From contig JAPNXP010000002.1 of NCBI GenBank assembly GCA_028753945.1, positions 2,976,001 to 3,040,000 of the forward strand: DNA of 64,000 nucleotides. The letters run 5' to 3'. Shown one piece after another: positions 47,196-59,751 of the stretch. The notes below the pieces were generated by a model, which did no database searches, was not told the origin of the DNA, and saw only the letters and a program-made list of their open reading frames with translations. The stretch comes from Hexactinellida sp. DTS-2022. Its lineage: Eukaryota; Porifera; Hexactinellida. The position numbers and the translations under genes are program-made. Numbering within the stretch: position 1 is the first letter of the stretch; each line of letters starts with the position of its first letter.

Positions 47196-48255
47196 AGTAC
47201 CCGCGCTTCGCCGCGGTATTCAAATTCTTGGGATGTCTTATAAGGAGTAAATAATCATATTAATATAGGTTATTGAAAGTATTAATAATAGTCGAAGCTC
47301 CGCCATCCGCCATCAGGGAAAGGCTTCTTGCTAGTTCCTTCAAAATATCATTATATTCTAATCGAAAAGTTATATCCGTAACTCTTTAGTGATATATATT
47401 ACCACTGATGAAGTACAAAAGATAACTGTACATTCGAAGTATCATTGTCAGTATTGGGACCTAGAGTATTGTAAATATGAAATTTGAAATTTAGATGCTT
47501 CTTGACCTTGAGTTGACAGTCCCCGGAATTGTGCTGGGGAAATTAATCTGTCCAGATTAGTTTACATTAGTTGTACGCTATGAATTCCAGTTGGTTAGTA
47601 TGTTGTTACGTTTGCATCTGTATTGTGTCATGCATGGTGTATGGATTATGTTCTCTAATAAATCAACTGTAGACATTGAATTCCAGTTGGTTAAATTGAA
47701 ATCATTGCCAATTAAATTTTAAAAGAATTCTTAGTTGCAGCAATACAGGTATCAATTATTATTTGTGCAAATAGTCAACGGACATTTAAAGTTGGAAGTT
47801 GGAACAATTTAACGAAGTTGTAAATGCAAAATGGCGCCCTCCTAGAAGTGCCGCCCGTAATAGGCCGTCCCCCTCGTCTCTGTCACTCGGTACGCCACTG
47901 CTTCTTGGTGTGTCAACATTGGAACTGAGTTGATCGTCTGTACACTGGATCTGAGTCTATCGTTCGCTTTCACAGTCCGCCATAGTGAAATAGTTTGATG
48001 CATTATAATCTATATTAGTGGAAATAAATTTTCTCAACTTTGGTTCTTGTTCATTTCTAGCATATTTTCAGGCTCGAATGACTTTGGAAATAGCATCTTA
48101 TCTAATCGAAATGTCATTATCGTGTATTTGGCATAACAGATTGTCTTCTGGATATGCTTAATGAGTGACGTTGAAGGACTGGTCTAACTACTTACTGAAC
48201 TTGTGATGGTTGCTCCTTTAGTAACTGTAATATGAAGAAAGCAGCATCGATACAA
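47196..48255. other. Spacer with a second hAT-like terminus
   Basis: Near 47900, read on the minus strand, CAGTGGCGTACCGAGTGACA is another hAT-like end. A GCGCTTCGCCGCGG hairpin lies near 47205. Nothing else is supported. Confidence 0.4.
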
Positions 48256-48263
48256 CTGGCACC

Positions 48264-50124
48264 CATGGCGTAACAAGGTAAAGTGCCACTGGGGGAAAGT
48301 GTAAAAAACGCGCCCCCCAAAGAAATGTAGGTAGTTCATATATAAACAGTTTAACGCTACATACGACTTCTCATGACAGTGACGTAATGGGTAAAATCAA
48401 TACCTTTTACGATGTGAATTCAATTAGTATATCAGTTCCTTTACCTTACTGTATAGTATATGAAAAATAACTAACATCATTGATTTCATTCTTAAACTTG
48501 CCTAAATTCAATGAAAACATACATAGCGTTGCTATGTAATATAAGCCATAGATATATCTAGTAGAAAAACATTATAACTTGAAACACTTTGTTTTTACTT
48601 TGTAACTCGTCAAATAAATATGCATTCAACTTGCGTATACGAGAAAATCACGATATTATCTAAATTTATAGTATTTATTAGGAATTCAAAAATTTAGGTC
48701 AATTTTTCGATGGAATTTCCCTATTTTTGAGAAATGTGGCCATACAACTTTGCGAAATTAGAAAAAAGTATGGAAACGCTCTGAAAGTAATTTAGATATA
48801 TATATAAACTACATCTCCCCGAAATTTCAAGTTGATACGATAAATAATCACGGAGTTCTCTAGCTTTTTCCACAGCCGGTATTAGAAAATATTTATGTGC
48901 AGAAGAGGGTTTAGAAGGACACAATAGTGGCACAAACCTTCAATACTTCTTACAGATAATCGTTTGAAGATAATTGAAGCAGTTCATATTCCTCGAAAAC
49001 GATTACTGATAGTGTTAGCAAGTTAGAGCTAAGCTCTTGCACAACTCTGATTTTCATGATCGATGGTTTGTGATGGTCACATGACACCTCCATATATGGG
49101 CATGGGCTTCTTAGCATGGTAACGATTTGGAAAATAGTCCAATTTGTTATTCCAATGATATATGCATGATATATTGATGTGAATAATCGATTAGAGCTAA
49201 GCTCTGCTTTCTCTAGTTTATGAGATACAAATTGCTGAATCATCAAAATGTGGCAGATATCCATGCCCATATATAGTCATTTGAAAAAACGGGGCGTCTG
49301 AGCGTCACAAAATGTATTAGGGACGCATAGGAAGTCGTGTATTGCGAGCCTTTTTCACTAGTACATTTTAATTCTAGGTGCATGGGAGTCTGAAAAATGT
49401 ATTCAGAGGGGGTGTGTTAGAAATTGGACCCCAAGGATAGATAATGTGCCCTAACTTTGCGAATTTTCTTTTTCTATTTGTTTTTTTTATCAATTTTGTT
49501 GTTTTTACCAAAGACTATCTAATGGGCCAGGTATATTCAAGGAAAATCACCAAGAATAATGTCACTTACAGCAAACAATCCATCTGAAAGTGCTGAACCA
49601 CTGAAAAAGTACACTCAGCACCCCAAATATCGTGCTTGTAGAGGTCAAATTAGTCGAGATATTGTACGTTTGACCTTTGCATATCTTTGGGGGCTTAATC
49701 AAGCGTCTATAGACGAAATATAATTTTTTGTGATTTTGTAGCCATTGGCAAAATAGTACTCGTAGGTAGCGTTAAAAGAATTCTATTGAAAGTTATCCAG
49801 AACACCCATCTTGTTTTGTTTATCACGTTCCAAGCGTTGACTTTTGTAGCGAGCTCAAATCAGCCGGTAGCGACCTTTTGGACTTTTGGAGCTCATATGT
49901 TAAAATAAATGTACTGTATTTCTTAGAAAAATATCATTGTATCAGTTGACAACTGCGAACCAGAAAACAGCCGGAAATTAACTTTAAATGGTTCAAGCGG
50001 TTATCCATTAGCATGCAATTCGTGCAATAGTGGGAAACAAAATGCCAAATAAAATGTCAAAATGCCGCCCCCAAAGAATTCCGCTGGGGCCAAGTGCCCA
50101 TATTTCCCCCCTTGTTACGCCATG
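48264..50124. mobile_element. hAT-type element (1.86 kb) with perfect duplication
   Basis: The perfect 15-bp inverted ends are CATGGCGTAACAAGG and CCTTGTTACGCCATG, with CTGGCACC duplicated on both sides (48256-48263, 50125-50132). Without the element the target reads ATCGATACAACTGGCACCATC, a short pre-existing tandem. No transposase frame remains; the 106-aa frame at 48950-49270 is K-repeat sequence. Confidence 0.9.
48960..49400. repeat. K-type repeat
   Basis: AGAGCTAAGCTCT lies near 49025 and again near 49191, with a CC(A/T)6GG box at 49090-49099 and a one-mismatch box near 49265. It is in the same order as 38870-39310. It lies within the hAT-type element. Confidence 0.7.
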
Positions 50125-50132
50125 CTGGCACC

Positions 50133-51146
50133 ATCGATACAACTACAGTGTTCGATGATGTGAAACCAGATGGGGACATAAAATGTCAGAATAAAGGACA
50201 TGATCATTATCAATTCTTTAGATGGATTGGAGGAAGAGATATATGGTCTTTCAAAAATACTGCTATGTGAACCTCTGTATATTGAATGATGTAGAAAATC
50301 AAAAAATAATTATTAAAAGACTATTAGATAAAATAATTCAAGTGAATATATTTTTTAGTACATTCTTTAGCTTTAACTTAGAGAATATATTTGAGTATCT
50401 AATAACAAGAATAGTATTGCAATGATGTATCTTATGGGAAACAAGCTTGAATTGAAGATCTTTTCCCGAGCCATTTGATATAAATATTTATCTGAAAGTG
50501 TGGGGAAATTGGGTCTCAGGATCTCCAAGTCGCCCGGGTGGCATACCCTCGGGCAACACTAGTTTTCGAGGGCTTTCTCTCGAATAACCGCTATGCGGTC
50601 AAAGGTCCCGACAAGATACTGTCCAGAGGTTGGACAGTTTGTGATAACTCATGTATTTAGTACCCTGGGAAAATCTCCAAATTCCATTTCGGTATAAGCG
50701 GTCTTTTCGTGATTTACGACTTCGTAGTAACTGAAGTTCACTGTACTATAATAATAGTGAATCTCGATGATGAAAAAATAATTCCTTCCCAAATAATTCC
50801 CCAGATCGCCGCCTATGCTACTGGAAATGATTTGTAGGTATTATTCTGTAAAGAGAAATCAGTAGATATTCACGGAGTATATTCATAAAGAATAATTAGT
50901 GGGACGCAAATCCATGAAAAATAATTTTGTAGCCCGCACACAAATCTAATTGCTGACCGCTGGTGTAACCAATATGTAGAGCAGTAGAATATGCTAGATC
51001 TTAATAGTTATTATAAGCATTTTGCCACTCTTCAAAACAGTTATTTACAAGGATAGCGCCTAGTTGGCTTAAAATCAACCATGATGTAATTTTGAATAAT
51101 GTAGGTTCTTTACATTAATATTTGCTATAAATAGTACAGGTTTTTT
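50133..51146. other. Spacer with a GC-rich island
   Basis: At 50520-50640 GC content rises, with GCCCGGGTGGCATACCCTCGGGC and ACCGC-TAT-GCGGT stems and a TGTCCAGAGGTTGGACA stem. It could be a decayed structured RNA or an element end; no gene is identified. The 67-aa frame at 50222-50425 is AT-driven. Confidence 0.4.
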
Positions 51147-52162
51147 TTAAGGCCGATCTTGGTGTAAAATTTGCACCAAAATTTTAGGGAGTACACCACG
51201 AGTTGGGTCGGTCGTGACCGCCAAAATTAACTTTGGGTTAATACTTACAACGCAGTTAAGGAGATAGACCCGCCGATTTTCGACACCCGATGACCCCCAA
51301 ATATTATTGTATTTTTGAACAGTACTAGTAATTCTAAGAAGGACGTAGATGCTCAGAATTTCAAAAATCGAAAAATTTGAATTATATATTCATAGTCAAA
51401 GTTTAGCCTAATAGTGAATCCATACTAGTCATTCTAAATTCTAGCTATTTACTCTATTTGGCGCAAGTTCTATTACAGTGCAAGTTTAACTCTACTACAT
51501 TAGTACAAGGGATTATGCCACACAGAATTTGCGATATCGATTTGATTCTTTTTTTCTATAGATTTTCAAATATTCACTCGATTTTATCAGAAATTTGGCA
51601 TTATATATTTATTAACCCTATAACTTTGTATTAAAGTTGAAAATCGACACGGCATAATCCCAAGACCAACTGACAAGGATCATTTTTGAGGGATAATTTT
51701 TTTCTCTACGACTTATACTTTTTGAGATAAACATAAGAATACAAAGGTCACTCTCAGGAAATTCTAACGGAATGTATTTGTACAAAATGACGGTGATTTT
51801 GACCTTTGGTGACGTCAAAAAGGTAAAAAAAATGTCCGAATCAAATTTTTCTTTTGGATTTGGATAGATAGCATGTCAAAGTATAGCTAGGAAGGGTTAA
51901 ACTAAATTTATCCTTTTTCATGAATTTACAATTATTTACCCCTCTATGGCCATATTATTCTATAAGAAGATGATTTTGACCTTTAGTGACGTCAAAAATG
52001 TGAAAAGAATGTCCGAATCGAATTTTTCTTTCGGATTTGGATAGAAAGCATGTCAAGGTACAGCGAGAAGTATTTATCATAGATTATTTGGATCCAGCGT
52101 TCGATTGACAAATCGGCGGGCCTATCTCCTTAAGCTGAGTTACACTACGATCTCAACCTTAA
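51147..52162. mobile_element. MITE family F, interrupted by C
   Basis: TTAA lies at both edges, with ends GGCCGATCTTGGTGTAA and, inverted, GGTTGAGATCGTAGTGTAAC (imperfect). A C element occupies 51256-52133. Without it F is about 138 bp and the C insertion site is TTAA. Confidence 0.65.
51256..52133 (+). mobile_element. MITE family C, copy 2
   Basis: TTAA lies at both edges, with ends GGAGATAGACCCGCCGATTT and inverse AAATCGGCGGGCCTATCTCC. It differs from copies 1 and 3 in the outer 20 bp and by many substitutions, so it is a distinct subfamily. Confidence 0.9.
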
Positions 52163-52538
52163 AAAAAACCCCTGATATAGTATATCAATCGAAAGCTCTT
52201 TTGTTGCAGAATAATATATTATATCAATCGTTACTTCTGTAACCAATTGGAGTTTATGATTCTTATTTTAAACAACCTTGTTTGTACAACTGGTATGAAT
52301 GAAAGACCGATGCACAACAAGTCATATTACATTTTTCAGCCTTTAACCGTAGACTGCCTAATCGCCACACAGTGTGGCAGTGCCAAAAAACGTAGCAAAT
52401 AAACTCCAAATTTCAAAAGATTTCCGATTTAAACATGTTTTTATATACTCTATCGATTTCGATCATAAAAAAGTTTTTTTTAATTTCAAGATGATGTCAT
52501 TGCATAAAAGTTTCATCTGGCACTTGAATGCCACCTCA
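52163..52538. other. Spacer
   Basis: I see no supported feature. A 64-codon frame at 52374-52568 starts at a GCCACACAGTGTGGC near-palindrome and is not convincing. Confidence 0.35.
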
Positions 52539-53280
52539 AGGCTTCCCGTCCCTGAGATTCTGGCATAGGACCCCGGGCAAAAATATTCTGTTTAATATTG
52601 ATTAATCTAATTTAACATATTAGCTATATTATTGTAACAGAGAGCTAGTCTCTAGCTATCCTACTTTTCTTATTTCAACAATTATTGTGTAATTGGAACA
52701 AAAAGGCTTCTATGAGAAAACAATATTGAACTCAAATCAGGCGAATAGTATAGAATAATACACTGTCCTTTGAAATGCGTTGATTTGAAGTTGATTTGAG
52801 CCTATACTAACTTAGTCCATATTAGTTTACATTACGTGACAGACTTCGATTAGCGATATAAACTTTGAAACCAATAGGAATGCTTGAGTAATTTCGAAAT
52901 GTCATGATATTGAAAAAATTCCAACTAGTCACTCCCGTAGTATTGAAAGAAAACATGAATTCAACTAAGGGAGTATGTCACGTAATGTGCAATAGTATGT
53001 ACTAAGTTAGTATAGGCTCAAATCAACTTCAAATCAACGCATTTCAAAGTATAGTGTATTAATCTATACAAATCGCCTGATTTGAAGTTCAATATTGTTT
53101 TCTCATTGAAGCCTTTTGGTTCCGATTACACAATAATTGTTGAAATAAGAAAAGTAGGATAGCTAGAGACTAGCTCTCTGTTACAAAAATATAGCTTATA
53201 TGTTAAATAAGATTAATGAATATTAAATAGAATTTTTTTGTCAGGGGTCATGTAGCCAATTCCTTGGGGACGGGAAGCCT
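52539..53280. mobile_element. Foldback element S (740 bp)
   Basis: The arms of about 290 bp start AGGCTTCCCGTCCC and end with the inverse GGACGGGAAGCCT. Inner arm matches include GAGCTAGTCTCTAGCTATCC and TTGATTTGAGCCTATACTAA. The unique centre is about 165 bp. No coding frame is seen. Confidence 0.8.
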
Positions 53281-54235
53281 CAATAGGAAATAATAAATGT
53301 AAATTTGGCTGTGCAAAACATGTTAGTTATGGAATTCAATGTATAGACCCTTTTTTGAATGTTTTACTAGTATATTAATAGAGTTGTGGGACATAAAGCA
53401 ATTTTCTAACATTTTTTGTCATCCATGGTTCAAAAAAACAAACTTTAGAGGTTTTAATATATTGATGTAGATTTTGTAGTATGCGTCCGAATCGTTTGAA
53501 ATATGTTATCCAAAATGGAATATTATGGCTCCACATGATGTAGTTTTCAAAGTAAGACTAACTTCCTTTATTCTCAGGATAATTCGTTTCAAAGAAAAAT
53601 TGTTGGTCACCATTTTTGGACAAAATATTGAACAAAATAAAAACAAAAATTTATGAATATTGCCCAAATATGAATGTCTTGATGAATTTTGAATATAAAA
53701 GTTCATTCTTTTGATTCAAAAGAATTGTAGTGAATTAGAAATTCATGAAAAAGCTTTCGGCAGTATTCAGTTAATTAATTGCTGAAAGTTCTTAAAAATC
53801 TTTCGAAATATCTTCTTATGCTCTACAAAATATATATCATTCTACGGCGTCAAGAAGAGTCAGTGATTTATTATTCTATTGAAAAAATTTGATTTTTTTT
53901 CATATTTAGGAAATCTATGCGCAAAAAATAAAAAAAATGAAAGGCTTGCCATCCAAAGAGGCAGATTTGTGGAAAATTTAAAAATGGTAAGTTTCCTCTA
54001 GCTCTACTATTAATACACAATTAGTCCTTATATGTGCATGTGCCGATATAATTCAAACTATAAAACTATTAACTTGAAAATTCCATTTCATCTTAAGCAC
54101 AGACCAATTTTCGCGACAAGATATAAATGGATAAACAGCCACAATCCTCTTCACAGAAGCATTAATATATATTGTAAAGTGATACTTAAATATCTATCAT
54201 TATCGTGCTACGCGGAGACCCTGATATTTGATGAA
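53281..54235. other. AT-rich spacer
   Basis: No paired repeat or convincing frame is seen. The 66-aa minus-strand frame at 53506-53706 is AT-driven. Confidence 0.35.
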
Positions 54236-54269
54236 GTGGTACGCGCTGTGAAAAGTTTGAGAACCACTG
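54236..54269 (-). mobile_element. hAT-like terminus
   Basis: Read on the minus strand it starts CAGTGGTTCTCAAACTTTTC, a widespread hAT end type. The partner end was not found. Confidence 0.55.
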
Positions 54270-54819
54270 CTCTAACCTACTATAGATGTATAAGTGTTTG
54301 AGTAAAAAAGCAATAGAGTGTATCAGTATGAATGTGTAGGATCAACTCAAACATACGTGAATGGGATCTGGATAATGATGATTGACGAGGTACTAGTACT
54401 GGGGTAGGGCCAATCGTAAGATGGTGACAATTCTGACATAATTTGCATAGTTGTGCAAAGCCTTCTAATTAAATATACTCAGACGCAAATTTGTGGAATC
54501 CTATTAGCACTGCAAACAAACAATACTAAGTGAAAGGGGAATTTTAAGGAAATGGGAGACAACATACTTAGTAAATCAGTAAGAATTGAAGTTGGGAGGT
54601 AACTGAATTAGTTGATGAGGGGAGCTGCTGCAAAGTCAGGTCTGTGGACAAAAGTGCGTCACTGGTGTAAAAAGGGTGCAACTTTTAATCACCAATAATA
54701 CTCTTCTTATCAGAATTGGTATGAGTGGGCCTGTGGCACAATTCCCCTCCCTGGCTACGACTCTAAGTGGTGTCAGTATCTCTCTACTATTCTATGCTAA
54801 CAAGAAAAATCAGATAGAA
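54270..54819. other. Spacer
   Basis: I see nothing supportable in this interval. Confidence 0.35.
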
Positions 54820-55979
54820 TAGGTCAACTCGTGACCTACGTTATATAAGGCCTATGCACCAACTTTATGAAACTGGACCAAGTATTAATGGAAGACTATT
54901 GATAAATAAGTTATTTATCGTTATCTAAATAACTAGTAGTGATAGTCCTCATAAATGTTCTATAACTATATAGGAAGATGGTATCATGGTATACATAGCA
55001 CCCTTCAGAATTGAGCTATATCATCATTTGATTACGTAATCACTATTTTTGGTGGATATTATGGTGTTTTTATTGCCTGCTTTTAACATAGTTATACGCG
55101 TTATAAATCTTCAAGATTTGAACATGATGATGCCCACTTGTCAAAATAAATATATTGAAATTATAAATGGAATGTTGACACTTTCCTCGGTTGTCATGGA
55201 TAAGGATATTTCTTAAAAAACTATCGATTTTATGTAAACTAAGCTAGTACTGATCTATCCTCAATTATTAACTTCCTATTAATTGATAATACATTTTCTA
55301 GGCCTAACTTCAATAATCTTTGAGATAATGAGATTATTACCATATAAAGAATTAATTGATAATACATTTTCTAGGCCTAACTTCAATAATCTTTGAGATA
55401 ATGAGTTTATTACCATATAAAGAATTAACTGTTAATAATCTCATTTTCTCAAAGATTATCGAAGTTAGGCCTAGAAAATGTATTATCAATGAATAGGAAG
55501 TTAATAATTGCGGATAGATTAGTACTAGCATAGTTCACATAAAATCGATAGTTTTTGAGTTATGGCTCATTTAGGAAATATTCATTTCCCTGGCAACCTA
55601 GGAATGTGTCAACATTCCATTTATAATTTCGATAGATTTCATTCAACGAGTTATGGACATCCTCATGTTTCAATTTTGAACATTTATAACGCGTTTAACT
55701 ATGTTAAAAGTAGGCTATAAAAACACGATAATTCCCACGAAAAATAGCGATCACGTAATCAAATGGTAATATATCACAATTCTAAAGGGTGTTATATATG
55801 CCTTGATATCATGTTCCTAACTTCCTATATAATTATAATACATTTCTCAGGTCTGTCATTACTAGCTAATGGGATAAAAATATGTCAGCTAATAATAAAT
55901 GGCCTTCCATTAATCCATGGTTCAGAAATATATAGTTGGTGATCTGGCCTTTTATTACGTAGGTCACGCTCTTGCCTAT
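54820..55979. mobile_element. Foldback element R (1.16 kb)
   Basis: The arms of about 480 bp pair around a centre near 55400. The outer parts share GTGACCTACGT and CACCAACT, and the inner parts share CTTCCTATTAATTGATAATACA and CATTTTCTAGGCCTAACTTC. In the right arm TTTCCCTGGCAACC and AGGAATGT...ACATTCCATT match the terminal repeat of the CXC element at 26.94-27.0 kb over about 45 bp. A 73-bp tandem duplication lies near the centre. Confidence 0.8.
55278..55430. repeat. 73-bp tandem duplication in R
   Basis: Two near-identical 73-bp units start ATTAATTGATAATACATTTT at 55278 and 55351. They form one side of the loop of the foldback. Confidence 0.9.
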
Positions 55980-56182
55980 ATCTCAACTTTCTTGTTCCTA
56001 TATCTTTACGTACCGCTTATTACAAATATATGATAACCAGTAGTTATTTCCTCCCTTATAATTACACGCTTTTGTTCCTAGCAACGACCCTAACTGATAA
56101 ACTGTACATAGTATAAATATTATCGGAACAGAAAGCTAATGTTTGTATAACCTGGTTGTTTACTGCCGATTTATGAATAATT

Positions 56183-57059
56183 TTAAGGAGATAGAGGCGT
56201 GGATTTTCGACACCCGATGACCCCCAAATATTATTGTATTATTGAACAGTACTAGTAATTCTAAGAAGGACGTAGATGCTCAGAATTTCAAAAATCGAAA
56301 AATTGGAATTAGAAATTCATAGTCGAAGTTTAGCCTAATAGTGAATCCATACTAGTCAATAAAAGTTCTAGCTATTTACTCTATTTGGCGCAAGTTCTAT
56401 TATAGTGCAAGTTTAACTCTACTACATTAGTACATGTGATTTTGCCACACAGAATTTTCGATATCGATTTGCTTCTTTTTTTCTAATGATTTTCAAATAA
56501 TCACCCGATTTTATCGGAAATTTGGCATTATAAAAATATTAACTCTAAAACATTGTATTAAAGTTGAAAATCGACACGGCAAAATCCCAAGAACAACTGA
56601 CAAGGCTCATTTTTGAGGGATAGTTTTTTTCTCTACGACTTATACTTTTTGAGATATGCGAGCTATACAAAGGTCACTCCCCGGAAAAATCAAACGGAAT
56701 GTATTTGTACAAAATGACGGTGATTTTGACCTTTGGTGAAGTCAAAAAGGTAAAGAAAATGTCCGAATCAAATTTTTCTTTAGGAATTGGATAGATACCA
56801 TATCAAAGTATAGCTAGGAGTGTTTAAAATCTTATATATCATTTTTCATGAATTTACAATTATTTACAACTCTATGGCCATGATATTTTATAAGACTATG
56901 ATTTTGACCTTTGGTGACCTCAAAAAGGTAAAAAAATGTCTAATTCGAAATTTTCTTTCGGAATTCGATAGATAGTGTATTAAAGTATAGTAGGTAAGCT
57001 TAAACAAGTCTTTTGCATTATTTAATAATATACATAGACCCACGCCACTATCTCCTTAA
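56183..57059 (+). mobile_element. MITE family C, copy 3 (877 bp)
   Basis: TTAA lies at both edges. It has the same ends and length as copy 1, with only a few differences visible over 877 bp. Confidence 0.95.
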
Positions 57060-57154
57060 CCTCATTCCGCATAGATTTACGACATTCTCATTATTTTTCA
57101 TTATTTCGACTTTCTCTTTGTTGCACCCATGTAGTATTTCCCACATTTCCACGC

Positions 57155-57728
57155 ATGCCACTAGATGATCCTGTTTCTTCCGCGATATGGCATCTTTTGG
57201 AGAACTACCTCTTCGAGTATGCTATAATAAGCATCCTTAGTTAGACATGTATATAATATCCATGTCTAACTAAGGTCACGAAAACTCACAGCTGAGTTTC
57301 CGAAACAACGCGTTCCTCCAGTCCTTTCTGCTGGCGCTATGCGAGGGCGGTGACACAGTTCCCATTGAGGAGATTGAAGTAGTCGAAAACTGACCCGTCT
57401 TCGGATAGGGGCTCCCTACATGGCGGTGTCTCGCTACGATAGGGACATACGAGTTTGTAGCGAACAGGAGCAGTGGACACAGGCCCCACCAGAGCCTAAG
57501 GTAGCTAGTTGATATCAGCCTAGGGCAGCAGCAACTCTACCCATTTATACTTTAAATATTGAAGCTAGTGGATGTTCTACGAATGAAGAAGTCTTCGAAG
57601 AAAAGAACAATTTTAATCCTCAAAAAATTCCTTTAATCTCAAGAGAAAACTTGTTCGAAGATGAAGTGTTGATGAAGAATTTAACACAGTTACGATTCAA
57701 ATCCCACCAATCGATCAATATACACTAA
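57155..57728 (+). pseudogene. Decayed gene fragment, CDC27/APC3-like (tentative)
   Basis: Three frames look coding. First, ATG 57155 to TAG 57244 reads DDPVSSAIWHLLENYLFEYA, resembling the start of the APC3/CDC27 subunit of the anaphase-promoting complex, where an AIW..L..Y motif lies close to the N-terminus. Second, about 57276-57393 reads LSFRNNAFLQSFLLALCEGG, comparable with a N-x-FL-x-S....LCE-x-G motif of the same protein, ending EEIEVVEN and TGA. Third, a frame from about 57378 to 57728 has GAPYMAVSRYDRDIRV, a TGA at 57510, then IEASGCSTNEEVFEEKNNF. It ends inside a Tc1-like terminus. GC content is higher than around it. The protein assignment is recalled similarity only and could be wrong. 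Confidence 0.35.
57235..57275. repeat. Perfect 15-bp inverted repeat
   Basis: CCTTAGTTAGACATG and its exact inverse are separated by 11 AT-rich bases. It sits exactly between the first and second coding-like frames and could be a very short element or a deletion scar. Confidence 0.9.
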
Positions 57729-57760
57729 CCAGCCAAAAATATTTGAACAATTGGAAGTTT
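57718..57760 (+). mobile_element. Tc1/mariner-like terminus
   Basis: TATACACTAACCAGCCAAAA followed by ATATTTGAACA resembles the terminus at 34233. Only one end is found. The preceding coding frame stops within it. Confidence 0.5.
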
Positions 57761-57843
57761 AATGCAGACACAATGGTCGTCTGGTAACTTACTAACACCG
57801 TTTAAAAAAAAATCAAATTTTTGAAATATTTCTCATATAAGGA

Positions 57844-58635
57844 CAGAGACGGATTAAGGGTATATTAGGCCCCGGGCGGAAATCAACCACGGGCCTTTAG
57901 GAGTTTCTTTGAGGACACCCCTGAATATAATCATACAGGGTCCTTACAATTGTTTCTACAATATTCACTACCTTTTGCTACCCAACGATTTCGTAAGTCT
58001 TCTGATATATTGTCCCACAACCCAATGTTATACTCAAGTTGTATTTCTTTCTGAGTTAAAACCGTGTTGCTCTTCTACAACCTCTGGAACTTGATACTCT
58101 GACTCGATAAAACTGTAGTCCCATACTGCAACTATTCGTTTGAATTATATACAAATTAATTGCCAAGAGGTGCAAAGGAGGATGTTGAAGTAGAAATCGC
58201 ATAATCTTCGGCTGGCAATTCTTGGGATTGTGATTGTAAGTTAGAGAATGTGTCTAGTTTAGGAACTTTAGACGTTTCTTATTTATTTGTTCTTCGCGAA
58301 GGCGACTTTCTTTACTATTAGTTGCTCCCGACTTGTGAATAGGATGCATATAATTACTTAGAAGTGGAGAATATATTTAGACTCGAAAAATTCAATGTTA
58401 AAGTAGATCAGGACTAGGCTTGTTACTTTTAAGGTGTGCTGTCTAATAATTGTATCATTGTTATTGCTTCACTGTTCAAACTCAATTAACTATCAATATC
58501 ATGTTATTGCTTCACTACTCCAACATTATAATGCAACACATTTCTCAATACTAACATTACAGCTTTGTATTGGGCCCCCTTTATGCTCGGGCCCCGGGCG
58601 ACCGCCCCATCCGCCCCCCCCTTAATACACCACTG
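57844..58635. mobile_element. hAT-like element, non-autonomous
   Basis: The ends are CAGAGACGGATTAAGGG and, inverted, CAGTGGTGTATTAAGGG, followed on both sides by GC-rich GGGCCC- and GGCCCCGGGCGG-type sequence. No target duplication is clear. The 60-70 aa frames inside are not supported. Confidence 0.6.
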
Positions 58636-58775
58636 ACCAATGTACCTATCCATTAAAAATATGTCATGCTTCTTTCCGTGACATATGTATGCCATGTAGC
58701 TTCGAGAGAGATAGCTTGGCATAACTCGTACCGCGTTCGACAGCTAAAGTATTCATCCATCCAGCCTTAATAAAA

Positions 58776-59485
58776 TACAGTAATACCTCGTTTTACGCGT
58801 TTTCGTTTTACGCGGGACAATTTTTTATGACCAAAACTTTTTTTACGCGATCCTCAACTCGTTTTACGCGGTTTATCTATTATTTTCATACAATTAATTC
58901 TCTTTTTTATGGAGATTTAGATAATATATAATATTTGGTTGTAACAAAGCGGTTCTACATTTCCAAAAAAACAAAAAATGATGATTTATGGATAGTAGAT
59001 AGTAAGGGATATGTATTTGTCATATAGTAAGTTCATCCAAATATATTATTGGTCAAATGAATACATATTTGCTTCACTAAACACACTAAAGATACCCGTT
59101 GTGGGAGGTATCCGAAGGTGTAGGGTTGCGGTGTGAAGGGAATTTTAATTCCCTTCACAACACAATACCCTTTCTATGGGAATTCCCAAGTATTCTCACA
59201 AGTTGGTTTATATCAGGATTCCCATAGGTTTAAATAATTTCCATTCCAATCCCATATTGGAAATCTAAGGGGAAATTCCCATGGGATTAACATACACACG
59301 AAAACCTTGGTTTCATTGTTTAAACACTAGGTATTTAAAATATTATTCTATGTTGATAATATTTGGAAACGCATCTATTGGTTTAATATGTGTTACTATG
59401 AGAATAGACCGTTTTTTTTACGCGATTTCGTTTTACGCGGGCTTTTCAAGGAACGCATCTACCGCGAAAAAGAGGGATACCTGTA
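58776..59485. mobile_element. pogo/Tigger-like MITE
   Basis: Flanked by TA, it starts CAGTAATACCTCGTTTTACG and ends, inverted, CAGGTATCCCTCTTTTTCGCG. Several TTTTACGCG repeats lie near both ends. The ends match the pogo/Tigger type. An AATTCCC-rich stretch fills the middle (59100-59290). There is no transposase. Confidence 0.75.
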
Positions 59486-59751
59486 ACCTACTTTGTGTAA
59501 AAATATTGTGTATTAAGATAATGGCGTTTAAAGTATTATCAAATAATAGTCAACAGATTTTGTCCAAATTAATTGGTGTTTCATCTCGGTATGGATTCCT
59601 TAATTAACCTACGTTCGATTAATCAATTAAATTCAAAATTAGCAATAATTAATCGAATTCCTTGCAAGTTGCAGCCATATTATCCGAGTCCGCTTTCTGT
59701 AGGGACATCCTTTTAGGCAAATAATTCAGGGATAACGTCGTGATTAATTTT

